Shown here: piece after piece, positions 38,511-58,079 of the stretch
Position numbering within the stretch: position 1 is the stretch's first letter
Layout of the letters: each line of letters starts with the position of its first letter
Source: Cinclus cinclus
Lineage: Eukaryota; Chordata; Aves; Passeriformes; Cinclidae
Assembly (NCBI RefSeq): GCF_963662255.1
Contig: NC_085059.1
Span: forward strand, 12,061,234-12,125,233
Length of the DNA: 64,000 nucleotides
Direction of reading: 5' to 3'
Notes under the pieces: generated by a model
The model's database searches: none
Told to the model about the DNA's origin: nothing
What the model saw: only the letters and a program-made list of their open reading frames with translations
Made by a program: the position numbers and the translations under genes

Positions 38511-41500
38511 ATGGATTGGCAGTTTCTGACTTTTTCAAATTATGATCCCTGCAAATGTGACCAGCAGAGGTGGCAGCCCCTGCCTGGTGAGGTTTAGTTC
38601 ATGGTGTGTAGGTGGGTGGAGAGAGATTTTTGCAGGACATTCCAGCCCCAGGCTCCACTTCTGTACCCACTTCTGGAATGCTCCCAAAGCTGCTGCCTTC
38701 TACAGAGCAGGGAGGGGAGGCTGATGCCTGTGTTCCCCAGACCCTGGGAGGGGGAAGCAGGCTGGCCCCCATTCTTCTCCTCTGCCTTTCCAGGTTTTCC
38801 GTCAAAGGTTCAAAACCTGCCCCTGGTAAATGTTTAGAGTGGGGTCTTGCTTTGCGAGACCATTAGATTAAATTTGGGATCTGATTTAAAACGGAGAGAG
38901 TGAGAGCACAATTTTCCAAAATGCTTTCTGCACCTTGCCTAACTTTATGCTTAAATTTAAGCAGCTTTAATTTGCTGGCTTTAATAGCAGAGGAGCAGGG
39001 TGCTGTGGTTACCCATGGACCACAGCCCCACTGCTCTGCAGCCAGTGACAGATGTCCAGCTGGCCTCCATGAGATTCACCTCACGCCTAGAAGCATTTCA
39101 CTGAGTAATTTCCTTGTGTGCTGAAGTACTTTCCTGAATTAGCTCTTAAAAGAGTGAACTCTCCTTCTAAACTTTCTGGGGGGGGGTAGGGGGGGGGAAG
39201 GAAGGGAGTGGAGGGAGAATGGGAATTTTTGAGGGCGCCCAAATGCCAAGAGCCAGACTTTGGAAGGGGTTTGGGTTCTCACGGTTTCACCCAGGCAGTT
39301 AGAGGAGCCTCAGAAGGAGCCAGAGCAGAAACCTCTGGTAGGCACTGGTACCCGGGTGCTTTCCCAGATCCCACTATGTACTTAGCTGTATCTTCAGACA
39401 TCTAAATCCCTCTAAAAGTCTCACTCTTAGTGTCTAAATCCCAGGTGCCTAACTCGCTTCTAGGAAAATCTCACACCAGGACTGATTCAGTGAATCTTTT
39501 ATTTCTTTTTTTTTTTAATCTGGTCCTTACTCACATAGGGCTTTTGAAAATCCCACTGCTAATCTCCTATACCCAGGTATGTACCATCACTTTGAACCCT
39601 GTAATATAAATTACTTTGTGCTTCTGGGGGACAGCCACTACTTTGTCCCTGCTCATGCTAGGTCAGATTTTTGGTTTTTGCATATTAACACTTAGGTTTT
39701 CTTGCGGGGGGAGGGTGGGGAAGGGGGTGTGATGGTGGAGGTCTGAAGCTGCTCTGCGGGGCTTGAATTAGCAACCCGGAGCGAGTGCTGTTTTACGTGT
39801 TATTCCAGGGAGGAATCGCAGGCTGCCGTGGATTGTAGGACTGCATCAGCAGAGGTGTTGGGAGGAGCTGGTTCTGGGCTCCTCATTTACATCGTTGGGG
39901 TTTGCCCCTGGGCACAAGCCTTCGCTCAGCTCCACTGATCTCCTGGGAAGATTTGTGAGCAAATTTGCTTGTCTCTAGCAGAGACTGAACATTGTTACCT
40001 GGCTTTCTGCAAGAAATTACTTGAGTGAAGAAGGGGAAAAATCAAATACATATGTTCTTTCATTTTTCTTCTTTTATTTCCTATGATAATTTTTTATTTG
40101 TTGGGAAGATATTTGGTAAATAAATTTTTGTGCATATGCTTTCTTTATTAACGAAATTGGAGATGGGGATAAACAAATTATTTTTTCCTGTAAAAAAGCC
40201 CATCATTCTACAAAAGAACAGGCTGGCTGCCACTGAAACATTTTTGATAGAAAATCTGCCTGCAGCCCTACTGCTTAATCAGTTTGGAACAGAGTGTAGC
40301 CTGTAGCTTGTTAATAAGAGCAGCTTGTCCAAGCACTTCACACAATGGTGAGCCGCAGAGGAGGCTTGCTGCATAGCTGTGGATTTTATTTTGGTGCTCT
40401 GTTAATTAAAATATATTTTACTTTGAAGGAGATTTTTACTGTTTTCTATGAAGCTGAGCAGAGAACTGTTCCCTTGGATAGATTAAGGGAGGGATATGAA
40501 GTATTTTCTTAGAAGTAACAGCTCAGCATTGTTTGAAGGGCAAGCTGAGGGAAAACAATGTGTAATTTTGTATTTTTGTTTGTTCTCAGTCTTTGTATAT
40601 GAGCTGGTTTATAAGTTGGTATATTTTGGCTATTTTGATAGCATAAAACTAAATATTTCACATAGAAGTTGCCAGACAAACAGAAAAGTCACAGATTCTC
40701 ATTTAATTGATAAAGCAATTTTTACTTATACAAGCATATACTAAAATAATAAGGCCTGAAACTGTGCCACTGAAGTTAATGACAAACCCTTCATAGGTTT
40801 CATATAAAACCTGTATTTTTATTATCCCAGTTCCACTGACTTTTGTTGCAAGATTGCGGCAAAATGTTAGGGCATTTCTAGGTGTTATTTTTATTATACA
40901 AAACCCCATTAAAATCGGTACTGAAGCATCCCATTAATTTAAATGGGACTTTGCATAGTTTGCTGAGTTCCAGGCCACAGATAAAGAGAAGTATGCGATT
41001 TAGAATTAAACTGACCACAGCTTTTTATTAGAAGGCATTTAATCTTGAATGAACTGCACAGTCTGAGGCATAAAGTATTTGTGAACTTCATCTGGGCTGG
41101 TGCAACCAGAGCCTCCACTGTGCAGCAACTCCTGAGTTGATCTGGGACCTCTCAGGGCCATACACTACTCCCAAGCAAACCCAAGCAAAGCTCTCCCCAG
41201 GCAGCTTTGCTTTGGAAATGCTAATAGGTAAGCCAGCACACCCAGAACAAATGGAAAACTTTTTTTCCTGGTATTTCTTTGGCTCCAAGGATCTGCTTGC
41301 CTTGACAAAGCCTGCAATCAGTAGGCAGGACTCTGCGGACTCTGTGCAGCACCCGCTGGAAGGTAGGGTCCCTTCGGGACGGAGCCACTCGAGACGGAAG
41401 CTTCAGGAATTCCAGCTTGAGCTTCACACACACTGGAAACCACCGGGAGGAATGTGCAGGGCGAGGGATGGGATGGAAAACCATCACCTCCGGCGTGTGG

Positions 41501-42179
41501 AAACACCCACCAGCCAGACTCCGGCAAGGGGAGTTCAAAACCCAAAGTGAAAAGGGTGGTGGTGGTGAGAGGTATTTTATACTGCTCCCCCCTCCCCCCC
41601 ACCCGTGGGGATTTTGGGGACTAATGAACTATTAAATGACAGCCTTCTTCAGCTGCCCCCAGTGTGGGCGCACACCTGGGCTCCTCCAAAGACACATCGC
41701 TAAGGAAATTGTGCTTAGGCAAGGCAGTCCAAAGCCGTGCCTCAAACACTCCAAACCCCCAAATTATTCAAACTCGAACCATTGTGGGGGAAACCAAAAG
41801 GCTTCTGGAAGCAGGGCATCCGTAAAAGTGCACAAGGAAGGTGAGGGAACTGTTTTCTGCTCAGTGTCTCCTTTGAATTTTTCTTTCCCTGAGCCATAAG
41901 TGCATCAGGATGCCCAAACGTCGCCCAGCAGCAGCAGCAGAGCTTCCCGTGATGCAGTCACAGGGCGGGGGGACACTTGCGAGGGACACCAGCAGAGAAG
42001 GCTGTGTCTCCTGTCCCCCAGCTCTTTCCCGCAGACGGTTTCGGGAGGGGCTGGGTGGTTCAGGGCTACGACAACAACTGAAACCTGGGGCAGGTTTTGG
42101 CAAAAAGTGAACGCCGCTGCTCTGATTTAGGGCTGATGGTGCTACTTCCAGGAACGGGAAAAAAACGAGCACCTAAAAT
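38511..42179. other. Intergenic DNA downstream of PITX1
   Basis: The content is a G-run near 39180-39197, a possible ancient repeat at 39400-39570 (CTAAATCCC, GTGCCTAACT and TTTTGAAAATCCCACTGC words), a MITE at 40.75 kb and AT-rich sequence. I see no exons or RNA genes. Confidence 0.6.
40753..40976. mobile_element. MITE-like element with GGCCTG terminal inverted repeats
   Basis: The left end GGCCTGAAACT and the right end, read on the other strand, GGCCTGGAACT match at 10 of 11 bases. Inside lies CCCATTAATTTAAATGGGAC, a decayed copy of the CCCATTGACTTCAATGGG palindrome found in old archosaur/turtle MITEs. It is non-coding. Confidence 0.6.
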
Positions 42180-43080
42180 CCTGGCCAAAATCCCAGCGGA
42201 GGGCTGGCAGATCCCCTCCCGCCGGGAAACCGAGGGAAAATCAAGTCCTTGTGCTGCTCTGGTGACACTCCCGTGGCTGTAGCGAGGAATGGAGCAGCCG
42301 GGGAGGCTCGGATCTGCTCTGCTGAGCCCCCGTGTTGAGAACAAAGCCCTTGCGAAGATCCGCAGCGGCGGGACGGGCGCGGGAGCCCCCGGGGCACAGA
42401 GAACTGCGATCCTCGGGGAACGGGGCCATCCGCGGCCGCGCAAGCAGCGCGTTTGGGCCGGGGAAAGGGCCCCGGCGATGGCTGTTCCTGCCGCCGGCTC
42501 CGCGCATTTCTCTGATTCGTTTTATCAGTTACGGCATTTGGGGCAAAACATTAGTAGTAATCGCAACAGTTAATAAATAGTCATCAAATAGTAAATATGC
42601 AGCAATGAAGTCAGAGGGGTTTGTGCTTGCAAAAACTTAATGGAGAGGGAGAATTAATCGAACAATCTTTAAAATTCAGTGTTTGTAGAAGCAAGATAAA
42701 AACGCACCTTAGCCAAACGGGACGAGCGGCTGCGGGGGAAGGAGCAGTGTCAGGACTGAGACCCACCGGGGCTGCTCCAGGATGCGGGGATTAACTCTTT
42801 GGGGAGGAAAAAACCCGGTCCACGGCCAGAGCGTCGGGATTTGGTGGGATGCAGCAATGCAGCGGCAAGGAGGGCTGGATCCCCAGCTCCGGCAAAGAGC
42901 GCTAACAGTCTGCCATAAAACTGGACCTGGGGAGGGTTTCCAGTGCCAGGGCTGCCCCCGGGAGCGGGGGCAGGGAACGGGGCTCCTTCCCTGTCGGGAT
43001 GTTTTGGGGGGGAAGCGGGGAGACGGCGCGACTACCGGGGAAAGCGGAGAGGGGCTCCCCAAAATGCCACCACGGGGAGG
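42180..43080. promoter_or_regulatory. Orphan CpG-rich island downstream of PITX1
   Basis: CpG density rises steeply against AT-rich flanks, especially at 42350-42510 and 42960-43050. No coding exon is attached. It could be a promoter of a non-coding transcript or a developmental CpG island marked together with PITX1. Confidence 0.5.
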
Positions 43081-43195
43081 GGGAAAGAAAGTAGCTTTTC
43101 TTCTTGTTTAGTCGCTCTCTTAAATACAGCTAGAAAAGAACATTAAAGGCATTTCTAGATTTCGTTTCGGTTTAGTTTTTTTTTAAATTTTCTTT

Positions 43196-44816
43196 TTTAT
43201 TCCCATGCTCTTAATTTCGAAAAAAAAATCACAAAACATAACTTATAAAACAATATATATACTGCATCCTTTTTCACAACAGCATAATTGAAACATCCAG
43301 CGTAACGTTTACCACAGGTGTGAAATACACTGGGAAAGAAGTACCGTGTGCATTTTATGTCTCTTTTTTCATCTACAGGTAATAAGTATCGACAAAAATA
43401 AGCAACAAATATGCCTGCAATTAAACTTCATATGCCTTTTGTATGCGTATTAATAAAAATCATATTTATAATTTCCATATTTTGTTTGTTTTTTTTTCTC
43501 AACAAGCACTTGTAAAAGTATCTATATTTACATAATAACACCTTAAGATAATAATACCTTAAGAATTTTTTTGGTTCCTTGTTTTTCCTTCACATTTAGA
43601 AAAGCATGGAACGCTTTCAGCTTTGCTAAGAGCCTTTCTGGACGCCGAAGCTTGCTGTTTCTCTAGCAGAGATGCAGTATGTGAAATCACTTCATAACAA
43701 ACAATTTTTCGTCTTTTTTTGCTAGACTTTATAAACTGGGGTTGGTTTTCGGTTTTACTTTTCAAAGAGAAAAAACACCCCCTTACATTTAAATAAAGAT
43801 GAACGATAATTTCATTATCAGGATAAGACTTTGGGTGGGGGAAAAGATTAACAGTTTTAGCACTGCTGAAGGGTTTCTGTGCCCTCTCACAACCGGAGAT
43901 AGTGCAGTTTTTTGGAAAGGATGAAGAGGTAGGAACCTTGAGCTGCTTACTATCAGGAATGACTGGATTAGAGCTTCCAACTAAAGAAAAAACATCAAGA
44001 ATCATGCATTTTAAAAACAGTTTATTCAACGGCCAAGGACAATGATCCGGCACAATGCAATAGTAGATATAAATATAACCTTATATAAGTGGTTGACCCT
44101 TGTCATTATTGTTTTAATAGTTTCATACCTAATATTTCAACCATTTTTCTTCCGCAGATTCTACTCTGCGATTTGGTTTTTGTACCACTTCCCTCTACCC
44201 CCAACCTTTTTTTTTTTTTTTTCCGAGTGTGATTCTGTTTCTCAGTGGTAAACATTAACCAAACTCTTCCCGTGCGACAAGCGGCCAAGAACCGTCCCAC
44301 CAGCTCTTACCACCGAGGCGTCCCCTCCTGCCGCCCTCGCCGCGGGGCAGCGGCCGCCTTACCGACTCCTGTGCAAGTTCAAGTAAACACATACAACCCG
44401 CATAATCCAGAGAAAAAAAATTGCAACTCATCCATGTACCAGATTTCGGTGTCTCTTGCAAAAGTTTTCTGGTCCGTTTACGGTTTTAGATCTTTGTTGT
44501 TGTTGTTTTAATATTTTTAAAGCGCTGTTCTGTTGGTTGCATCCTTGTTTCGCTTTTTTTTTTTTCTTTTCCTTTTTTTTTCCTAGACAGTCGAAGTCCG
44601 CGAAGTTTTTTGGGGCTTTTTTTTTTTTTTGGGGGGGGGGTGCTTTATTTGTTTTATTTTATTTTATTTTATTTTTTTTCCCCACTCTCACTTGCTTGGG
44701 TTTTGCTTTTAATCATCATGGGGTTTAATTTTTTTTTTCTTTTCCATTAAACGTCGCTTTGCTTCTGCTTCACTTTGTCGGCGGTGTTTTGTCGGAGGTG
44801 GTTTGTGTCAAGTCCG
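43196..44816 (-). other. PITX1 3' UTR, extent uncertain, with candidate polyadenylation signals
   Basis: Minus-strand AATAAA signals occur within the (TTTTA) run (44644-44649 and neighbours), and others lie farther down, including 43196-43201. The near cluster would give a UTR of about 0.2 kb and the far one about 1.6 kb. The segment is AT-rich with a T14G10 run at 44617-44640 that may be length-variable. Confidence 0.45.
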
Positions 44817-51400
<6,584 letters not shown>

Positions 51401-53199
51401 ACAGTTTAAAGCTAAGGAGATTAAAGTGACCTGCCCTAGAACAAATGCCTGTAGTTAAACGGGGCTCCTCCCCCTGAAGGTTAAAACCTCCCCGTCTCGC
51501 TCATGCATCACTCCATCTAGCGCTGGCCCAGCCCGGCCGCTCGGGACCTGCCTCCGCACTCCCCGCCATCCGCGCCCCTTGCGCACCCGCGGCCCCCGCA
51601 GCCCCTGCTCGGCCCCCGCCGCCTGGCCGCGGCTCCTTCGCGGGTGCCTTCCCTCCTCCTCCTCTTCACCCGCCTCCTCCCCCAAACTCGGTGATGTATT
51701 AAAAATATTTCACAAACGAATGGAAAGGGGAGCAATACTCTGGGGACGCCAGCCCGCCGCTAGCACCCCGTCAGTTCTCCCCCCTCCGTAATCTCCTACC
51801 AGCCGGCAGCGCGCAGGTTGCGCCCCCGCGCAGCACGGAATCCCCACGGGAATCCCCGCACGCTTCGAGGCTGGGCCTCACGATCCGAGGAACCTCTGCA
51901 TCCAGCAGTGGATACGCACCCGCGCACTCTTGGGCGTCTATGCGAGGGGCTGAACGACCCCACCGCGTGTTTCAGTCCCACGGGGAATATGTTCCTGGAG
52001 GGGTGCTTGGGCTGTGGGCTCTGTCTGAACTGGTTTAAACCTTTTTTAAACATTATTTTCCAGGCTGCGGGGTTATAGCAACGCTGCCCGGGCCCTGCCT
52101 GGAAGCCGGGGGAGTACAGCCCAGGGAGCAGCGGCAGTGCCATCTCTCCCATCACATCATCTTTCAACACATGATTAATAACAAATAATTTTCCTGCTGC
52201 AGCCGAACTCGCGGTGACCCTCGGTGGAGAGGGCCTCTACGACTGTGCCAGTCCAGGGCAGTCGGCGAGGAGGAGGTGGGAGCCCCTCACCCCTCTTTGG
52301 CAGAACCCCTCTCCTGCATCGGTCCCCGGTGCACCCTGTCCCGAGGCAGGGGCGTGTGGAGCAGGGCCGGTGCTGCCCACGTAGGCCGGGATACGGCTTT
52401 AGCCCTCCTGGATAACACCTCGGTGTTTTGGCGAAGTGGAAAAGCCCACGGGGGAAGGAAGGTGGCAACAGTGCGCACTGAGGGTGAGGGGAAAGGGGAG
52501 AAGGGAAACGGGAGGAAGGCCCTGGATGTGGCTGCCGAGGGAAAAGGACCCTCTCTTCTCTCTAATTTCTAGGCTCGCTTTAACTGATCTATCCTGACAC
52601 TCTATTTTGCTTTCAAATCAAGTAAAGATGTGGGAGAGAACTTTCGAACTGTTTTATCGAAAAGTGGACTGAAGCAGTGTTCCAGCTGCGCAGGCTTTTT
52701 CCGACCCCACAGGGGTGATGGAATCTGGCCAGCCCTGCACTCCCGGCAGCACCCCACAAGGCCCGGGGACCCCAAGGCGTGGGGAGCCCAAAGCTCCGAA
52801 CCTGTGGTCTTAAGCACCGTTCAGGGGATGTACATGTAGATGCTGTCAGGGTCAGCTTTCCCGAGCTCTCTTTCTTTTTCTGTTGATTTTTTAAATTTTA
52901 GTGACATTTTGAAGTCCTTCTGCCTGTTCACTGCTCCCGACTGAACTTCGCTCGGGAGTCTGTAAACGACTGGGAATTTCCAGCACCCGAGGTGCACCAG
53001 ACAACTTCGGGGCTGTTTAAATGGACGTGGTTTAAAATGCAAATATTTACCAGGGTCTCTGAACCTCGAGGGGCTCAGCTGATGCAGGAGGCACGGGAAG
53101 GATGGAGGAGACCTCCATCCATGTGAGAAGCAAGAGGTGGGAGCGGCCTTTCTCCCAGGGAGGGAGGTGCAAACGTGCACCGGGTCTGAGACCCTTCAC
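51401..53199. other. Region immediately upstream of PITX1, no gene seen
   Basis: It is GC-rich to about 51.7 kb (promoter CpG island) and mixed after that. No exons or repeats are recognised. Confidence 0.6.
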
Positions 53200-54132
53200 C
53201 GTCCCCTTTTTTCCCTTTATTTCCGTGGGCGGCACCCCGGGGTCGGCCTGCGGGGGCTCCCCCGCCCTCGGCGGAAGGGGGACGGAGCCCAGCGGCCGTG
53301 CTGGAGGGAGGCGTTGACCTCAGGGGTCTTTTTCAACCTTGATAGTTCTACGGTTCCACTAGTCTGCCAACAGCCTGGGTCCTCCGAACCGGAGGAGGCA
53401 CTTTTTCGTTCCTTTAATTTTTTTAAAAATAATGCACCTAATTACAGTTTTTATTCTGTTCTATAAAATCCAGTTTTAAAATATGCGTTCTAGGTTCAGT
53501 TCCTCCCGCCTGGGCGCAAATAGAGGCTCTGCCCGGGCACCGGAGTGATTCTGCCGAGGCGGCGACTGCGGTAATGCCGAGTCCGGTTGTCTTCCCGGGC
53601 GATCGCAGCCCTCGGTTCCTCCTGGGGTGTCCCGGGGCAGACGTCCCCCGATACCCCCCTTAAACAGAGAGTAAGGGGCTGGCCCTCGGGAGCCGGAGCA
53701 GCTCCTGGTTCTCTCCTGACAGTCTCCATGACTGTCCGTGCCCGGGCCGTGGTGTGGACGGGCATTTACTGCACACTTGCGCACGGGTAGGGAGCTGTAA
53801 AATGTATTTGTATCATAGATCTATCTAATCTGTATCTTATATCTACCTAATCCATACCATGTATCTGTCTTCTGTGTGTGTTTCATACGTCTTTCGTGGT
53901 TTTAAGGGCACCCTCTCACTCCGCTCTCTGTGGAGCGGGCGCAGTCCTACAGCACAGAGCCGAATCCTCCCGGTTATTCCCGTTGCTGCTCGCGACACTT
54001 ATGTCACGACAACAGAGCGCACCTCCAGGGCGGTCACCCCCAGATCTGCTTCCTCCTTTTTCCGCCCATCCAAGCGCGCTCTGATTCGAGATGGCGAGGA
54101 CACCCCTCCGCGGCAGCTCCTTCCACTAGGCA

Positions 54133-54162
54133 CTACGTCACCGGTCCATTCGCGTGACGTCA
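54133..54162. promoter_or_regulatory. CRE pair: half-site and full TGACGTCA palindrome
   Basis: A TACGTCA half-site lies at 54134-54140 and a perfect TGACGTCA at 54155-54162, 21 nt apart. This is the consensus site for CREB/ATF factors. It sits beside a CpG-dense block starting at about 54250. Confidence 0.5.
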
Positions 54163-55107
54163 TTTGTTGCCTCCCTGACTTCACATCTCACCTTTCAGCC
54201 AGGCAAGGTGACCCAAAGCAAGCCTTGATGTCCCACTCGGAGCTGGCTGCTCTTTCCGAGACTTGAAAGCGGCCCAGCGGCCCCACTGGTTGGGTAGGAC
54301 GGGGACACCGGGCTCGGGTTCTCCTTTCTCCCACCACCTCGCGGGGGGCTCAGGAGCTGCGGGAAGCAGTGGGGGCCGCAACCGCCCGCCAGCACGTCCC
54401 TGGGGAGCCGCGACCTGCGTGGAGAGGGCAGAGGCGGAGAGAGGGTGGGGCCGGACCGAGAGGGACCCGCGGAGCTCCGGCGGGGACCCGGGGTGGTTGG
54501 ACAACTTTCCGTGGGAGCGCTCCGCGTGGAGCGGGCGGAGAGCACCGCTGCACCGCTCCCGCGCAGCCACCGCGCTCCCGGCACCCCCGGCTGGGGCTGC
54601 GTCAGGGATCTGTAAAAGGCTGGAAACCTGCAAATAAAACCGCACCACTTCCTCCTGCTATAAATAACCCCAGAACTAAGGATGGCGCTTAGAAATAAAT
54701 CAGCGCTGGCCACGCCAGTGATAGCCCCATGAAGAAGAGACGCGTCTGTCCGAGAGTGGGACTCTCACTGCCTCCGAAGGGACAGGGCCGTTTGACCCCC
54801 AGGTGTCTGGAGGGGGTTCCTACTTCCAGAGAGGGGCTCCCATCCCCGGCTGGTTGTGGTGGTTTCAACCAATGCCAAGACACCTGAGCCGTATATCAGG
54901 TGGTGAAGTTCAGTCTCTGCCAGCTTTTCCTTTTGAGATTTATTACCGTTGTATAGACTCAGATTCAGTCTATAAATTATAGGGAATTGTTACAAAAAAT
55001 GAAGATACCTCCTCCCAAGCGCACGTCTATCCGAGAAGAGAGGGAAGTCTTCTGAAAAACAGAGCTGCAGTGAGTCAAGAGGAGGGAGAAGCCCTCCGAG
55101 GCAAACC

Positions 55108-55410
55108 CAACCAAATTCAGCTCAACTAAACTCAGCAAAAAACAGTCCAAACAACTCCAAATCAAACAATCTCAGGCCAACCAAAACCAATCCAGCTCAA
55201 CCAAACTCAAGTCCACTCAGTCAAACCACACTAAAGCAAAACACACTAAAGTAAACCACACTAAAGGAAAGCAAAGTAACCAAACCAAACCAAACCAAAC
55301 CAAACCAAACCAAACCAAACCAAACCAAAATCAGACCATGCCAAGCTAAACCCAAACAATGCAGTCCCGACCAAACCAAGCCCAAACCAAGAGCGCCAAC
55401 CTCCCCCGGC
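55108..55410 (+). repeat. (AACCA)n array and its decayed flank
   Basis: A clean run of about 11 CAAAC units at 55272-55328 is flanked on the left by about 160 nt of degraded CCAAACTCAA-type copies and on the right by a short decayed stretch. The minus strand reads as an artificial Gly-Leu-Val-Trp-Phe repeat. Confidence 0.9.
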
Positions 55411-56420
55411 TCCCCCTTCGCTGAAACCGGTAGACCGGACCTGCTGCAGGAAAACAACTTTTAATAATGGAACCATCCAAAAAGTGCCTCGCGGGCACTC
55501 TTTGCTGATGCGTAGTTCTGACCCACGGGATGACCACGAATGTCGGAAGAAGCAGAGTCCGGCGATGCACGCTCCAGTGTGCGCAGGACTGCGCGATGCC
55601 CCGCGGAGCACGGAGCCCTGCGGGGAGGGGGTGTTGCTGTTGCACTGTACCGTGGGGGTGGTGTCCATCGTGGAAGTGTTCCGGGGGTGTCCTGCCCCAA
55701 AACAGCATCACCCCAAATGAAAAGCATGACCTTACGCCCAAGGTGGAGATCCGCGCTTATGCGCCCACGCAACGCAAAGCTCTGCTCTCCCCGCGCGACC
55801 GTGGCCCCGACCTGAAGGGAAAAGGAAACAAAACCCCAAAAGGCCGAAAGGAGCCTCAGAATCCCCCGACCTCCGCCGGAGCTAGAGCCGGGTCCCCCAC
55901 GGGTGGGGTGAAGAGGGAAGCAGAGAGAGGGAAGAAATCCAGCCCGAAGTGCGTGTTAAATCGCTCAGGAGGGGAAGGTGGAAAATTACGCTGGCTCCCG
56001 GCCGGCCTGTCGTCCTCTGCGCAGCCAGGACAGCAATTTTCCTAAGATGTAGAGCAAAACGAAATCAGCCCCTTTTGGACCCGTAGCCTTCGTCCCTCCG
56101 TATGTCGGCCAAGCCTCCGCCTTCTGCGGGAGCTCAGGGCCCCTCCGCACCGCGGATGCTCTGCGGGAGGGTTTCCAGCGGCCGGTCTCGGTCCCGCTGG
56201 CCTCCGACTGCCTCCCTGCCCCATTCTGCTCCCCTCGGTCCGGCCGACCCTGCCCCACCACCTCGGCTCTCCCCGCCGCTTAAAGACGATGGGGGAAACA
56301 CACGAGGAGATGTCTGGTCCGGGACACTTCCCGGGGCACCTGGGATACCTGGGGCTGCCTCCCCTCCCCGCTATCCGCATCTCGCTCCGGGGCTCTCCCG
56401 GGCGCGGCGGCCAGCGGCAG

Positions 56421-58036
56421 CGCTTGAAAAAACTCGGGATGAAAAAGTTAAAGGCTTAATGTTTTCTGACAGATACAAATGATACCCCAAGGCTTTCTTG
56501 AAATGCAGCGACTGACGGCTGGAGAAACGGTTTTCTTATTCGGGTTTCTGCAGCTGGAAGCAGCCGGGGGTGGAGTGGGATGGTGCTTGGCTCACTTCGG
56601 CCGTCATTCTATCAGAACCCCGAAAATAAAACTATTTCGTAGTTGTCTGACCTGGGACAACTTCTTTTGCCCCTAACCCCCTCGGCACAGTCTCACCTTT
56701 GCCAGGAGCTGCCTTCCAGCCTTTCTTACATCTGTCAGACCGCCGGCACTGAACTCTGCTCCAAGAAAATATGAATTTGCTGCTAGCAGCGGTTTGGATT
56801 TATCTCTGATAAACCTGATGTAAGTGGGAGAGTGTCAGTGCACTGCAATGACAGCGTCGGAGGGTGGACAGCTCTGGAATATGTTTTTTTTTTCCCTAGG
56901 TGGGGGAAAAAGAGGGGGAAATCACAATATAGCCACACAAATCCCTCTCTGGGCAGAGCGAACATGCTTTTCTGATTAATTGACCGAGGAAGGGGAACCG
57001 GAGTTTGTTAGGCAGCCTGCTCATATTACTCTGTGCATCTTTAGATCCCGAAATGTGGCTCTTTTGTGGGCTCAAAAAGTTGCCTCTGAAACAGGATAAT
57101 CAGAGGCCCAAGCACTCCGTTGGCATTTGTTGAAGGCTCATCTTCAGGAGAAAAAAAGAATCTATATTTAGAATGAACGACATCAGGTTTCCTTGTGGGT
57201 TTCCCCCACCTTGTTTTGGGCGAGCAACCTCTTAATTGCTCCAGCATTAGGATGGGAGAAACACATTTCCCTTCAAGAGGACATTTCCTGAAGGGCTGAA
57301 ATATTCTAATAATGCACTGGACTCTTTAATGCGCTTAGAACAGCAGCAAATCTCTGGAAGACCTACACACTTCCTGCCTTAAAATGCAAAATCAGAGAAA
57401 TAATTAACCTTTGAGCACATTCAGCTCTCTTCTACATTATTTTGTTTATTTTCCCTCCTTTTATACTTTTTTTCTTTTAAGTTTTTATCTTATTTTCTTT
57501 CCTTCTTCCCTCCACCCCTCCCAATACATATATTTTTCTCTCTCCTTTCAATTATTTCTTCTGACTTGTTTCTTATTTCCCCCGAAAGGGTTGATCTCGC
57601 CCCGCTGCTCGGCAGCACTGCGCTATTCCCGGTGCAGCTACGCTCGTCTCCACTGCCCCAGGAGTAAGCACCGCCGAGATAAAGGCACGGGACATTTTTC
57701 TTTTCAGTTTCATTGTGGGAACGGGCGTATCTTAACGGGCACATCTCGGGGAGAGATAGGGAACACACCGCCTTCCAGAGGGCTTTGCTAATCAGCGCGC
57801 CGGGTTAGATATAAAAGTTCAGGGCAAATAAAACGAATTAGTTTTATTAGCACGTTTAGGAGGCGGTCTAACGAAGGAATTCGTCTTTACTAGAGAATGT
57901 TTTCTCCTCCCCTTTTGTTGTTTAGAAGCAATACATATCCGAGCGGTTCATCACGGGAGGGAAAAAATGAATTGTTTCATATGCTGTCATTTTCTGGGAG
58001 AAATGCGCTCCCTTCTATAAACCCGATAAAAATGAG

Positions 58037-58079
<43 letters not shown>

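Larger units (their letters stand above)
53200..56420. promoter_or_regulatory. CpG-rich blocks upstream of PITX1
   Basis: Separate CpG-dense stretches lie at about 53200-53320, 53500-53660, 54250-54600 and 55540-56420. They carry no recognisable coding exon. CpG islands spread over tens of kb are usual around developmental homeobox genes. Many short GC-rich open frames here are not genes. Confidence 0.5.

Noticed and set aside
55221..55668. Minus-strand Gly-Leu-Val-Trp-Phe repeat proteins
   Set aside because: Translation of the AACCA pentanucleotide repeat.
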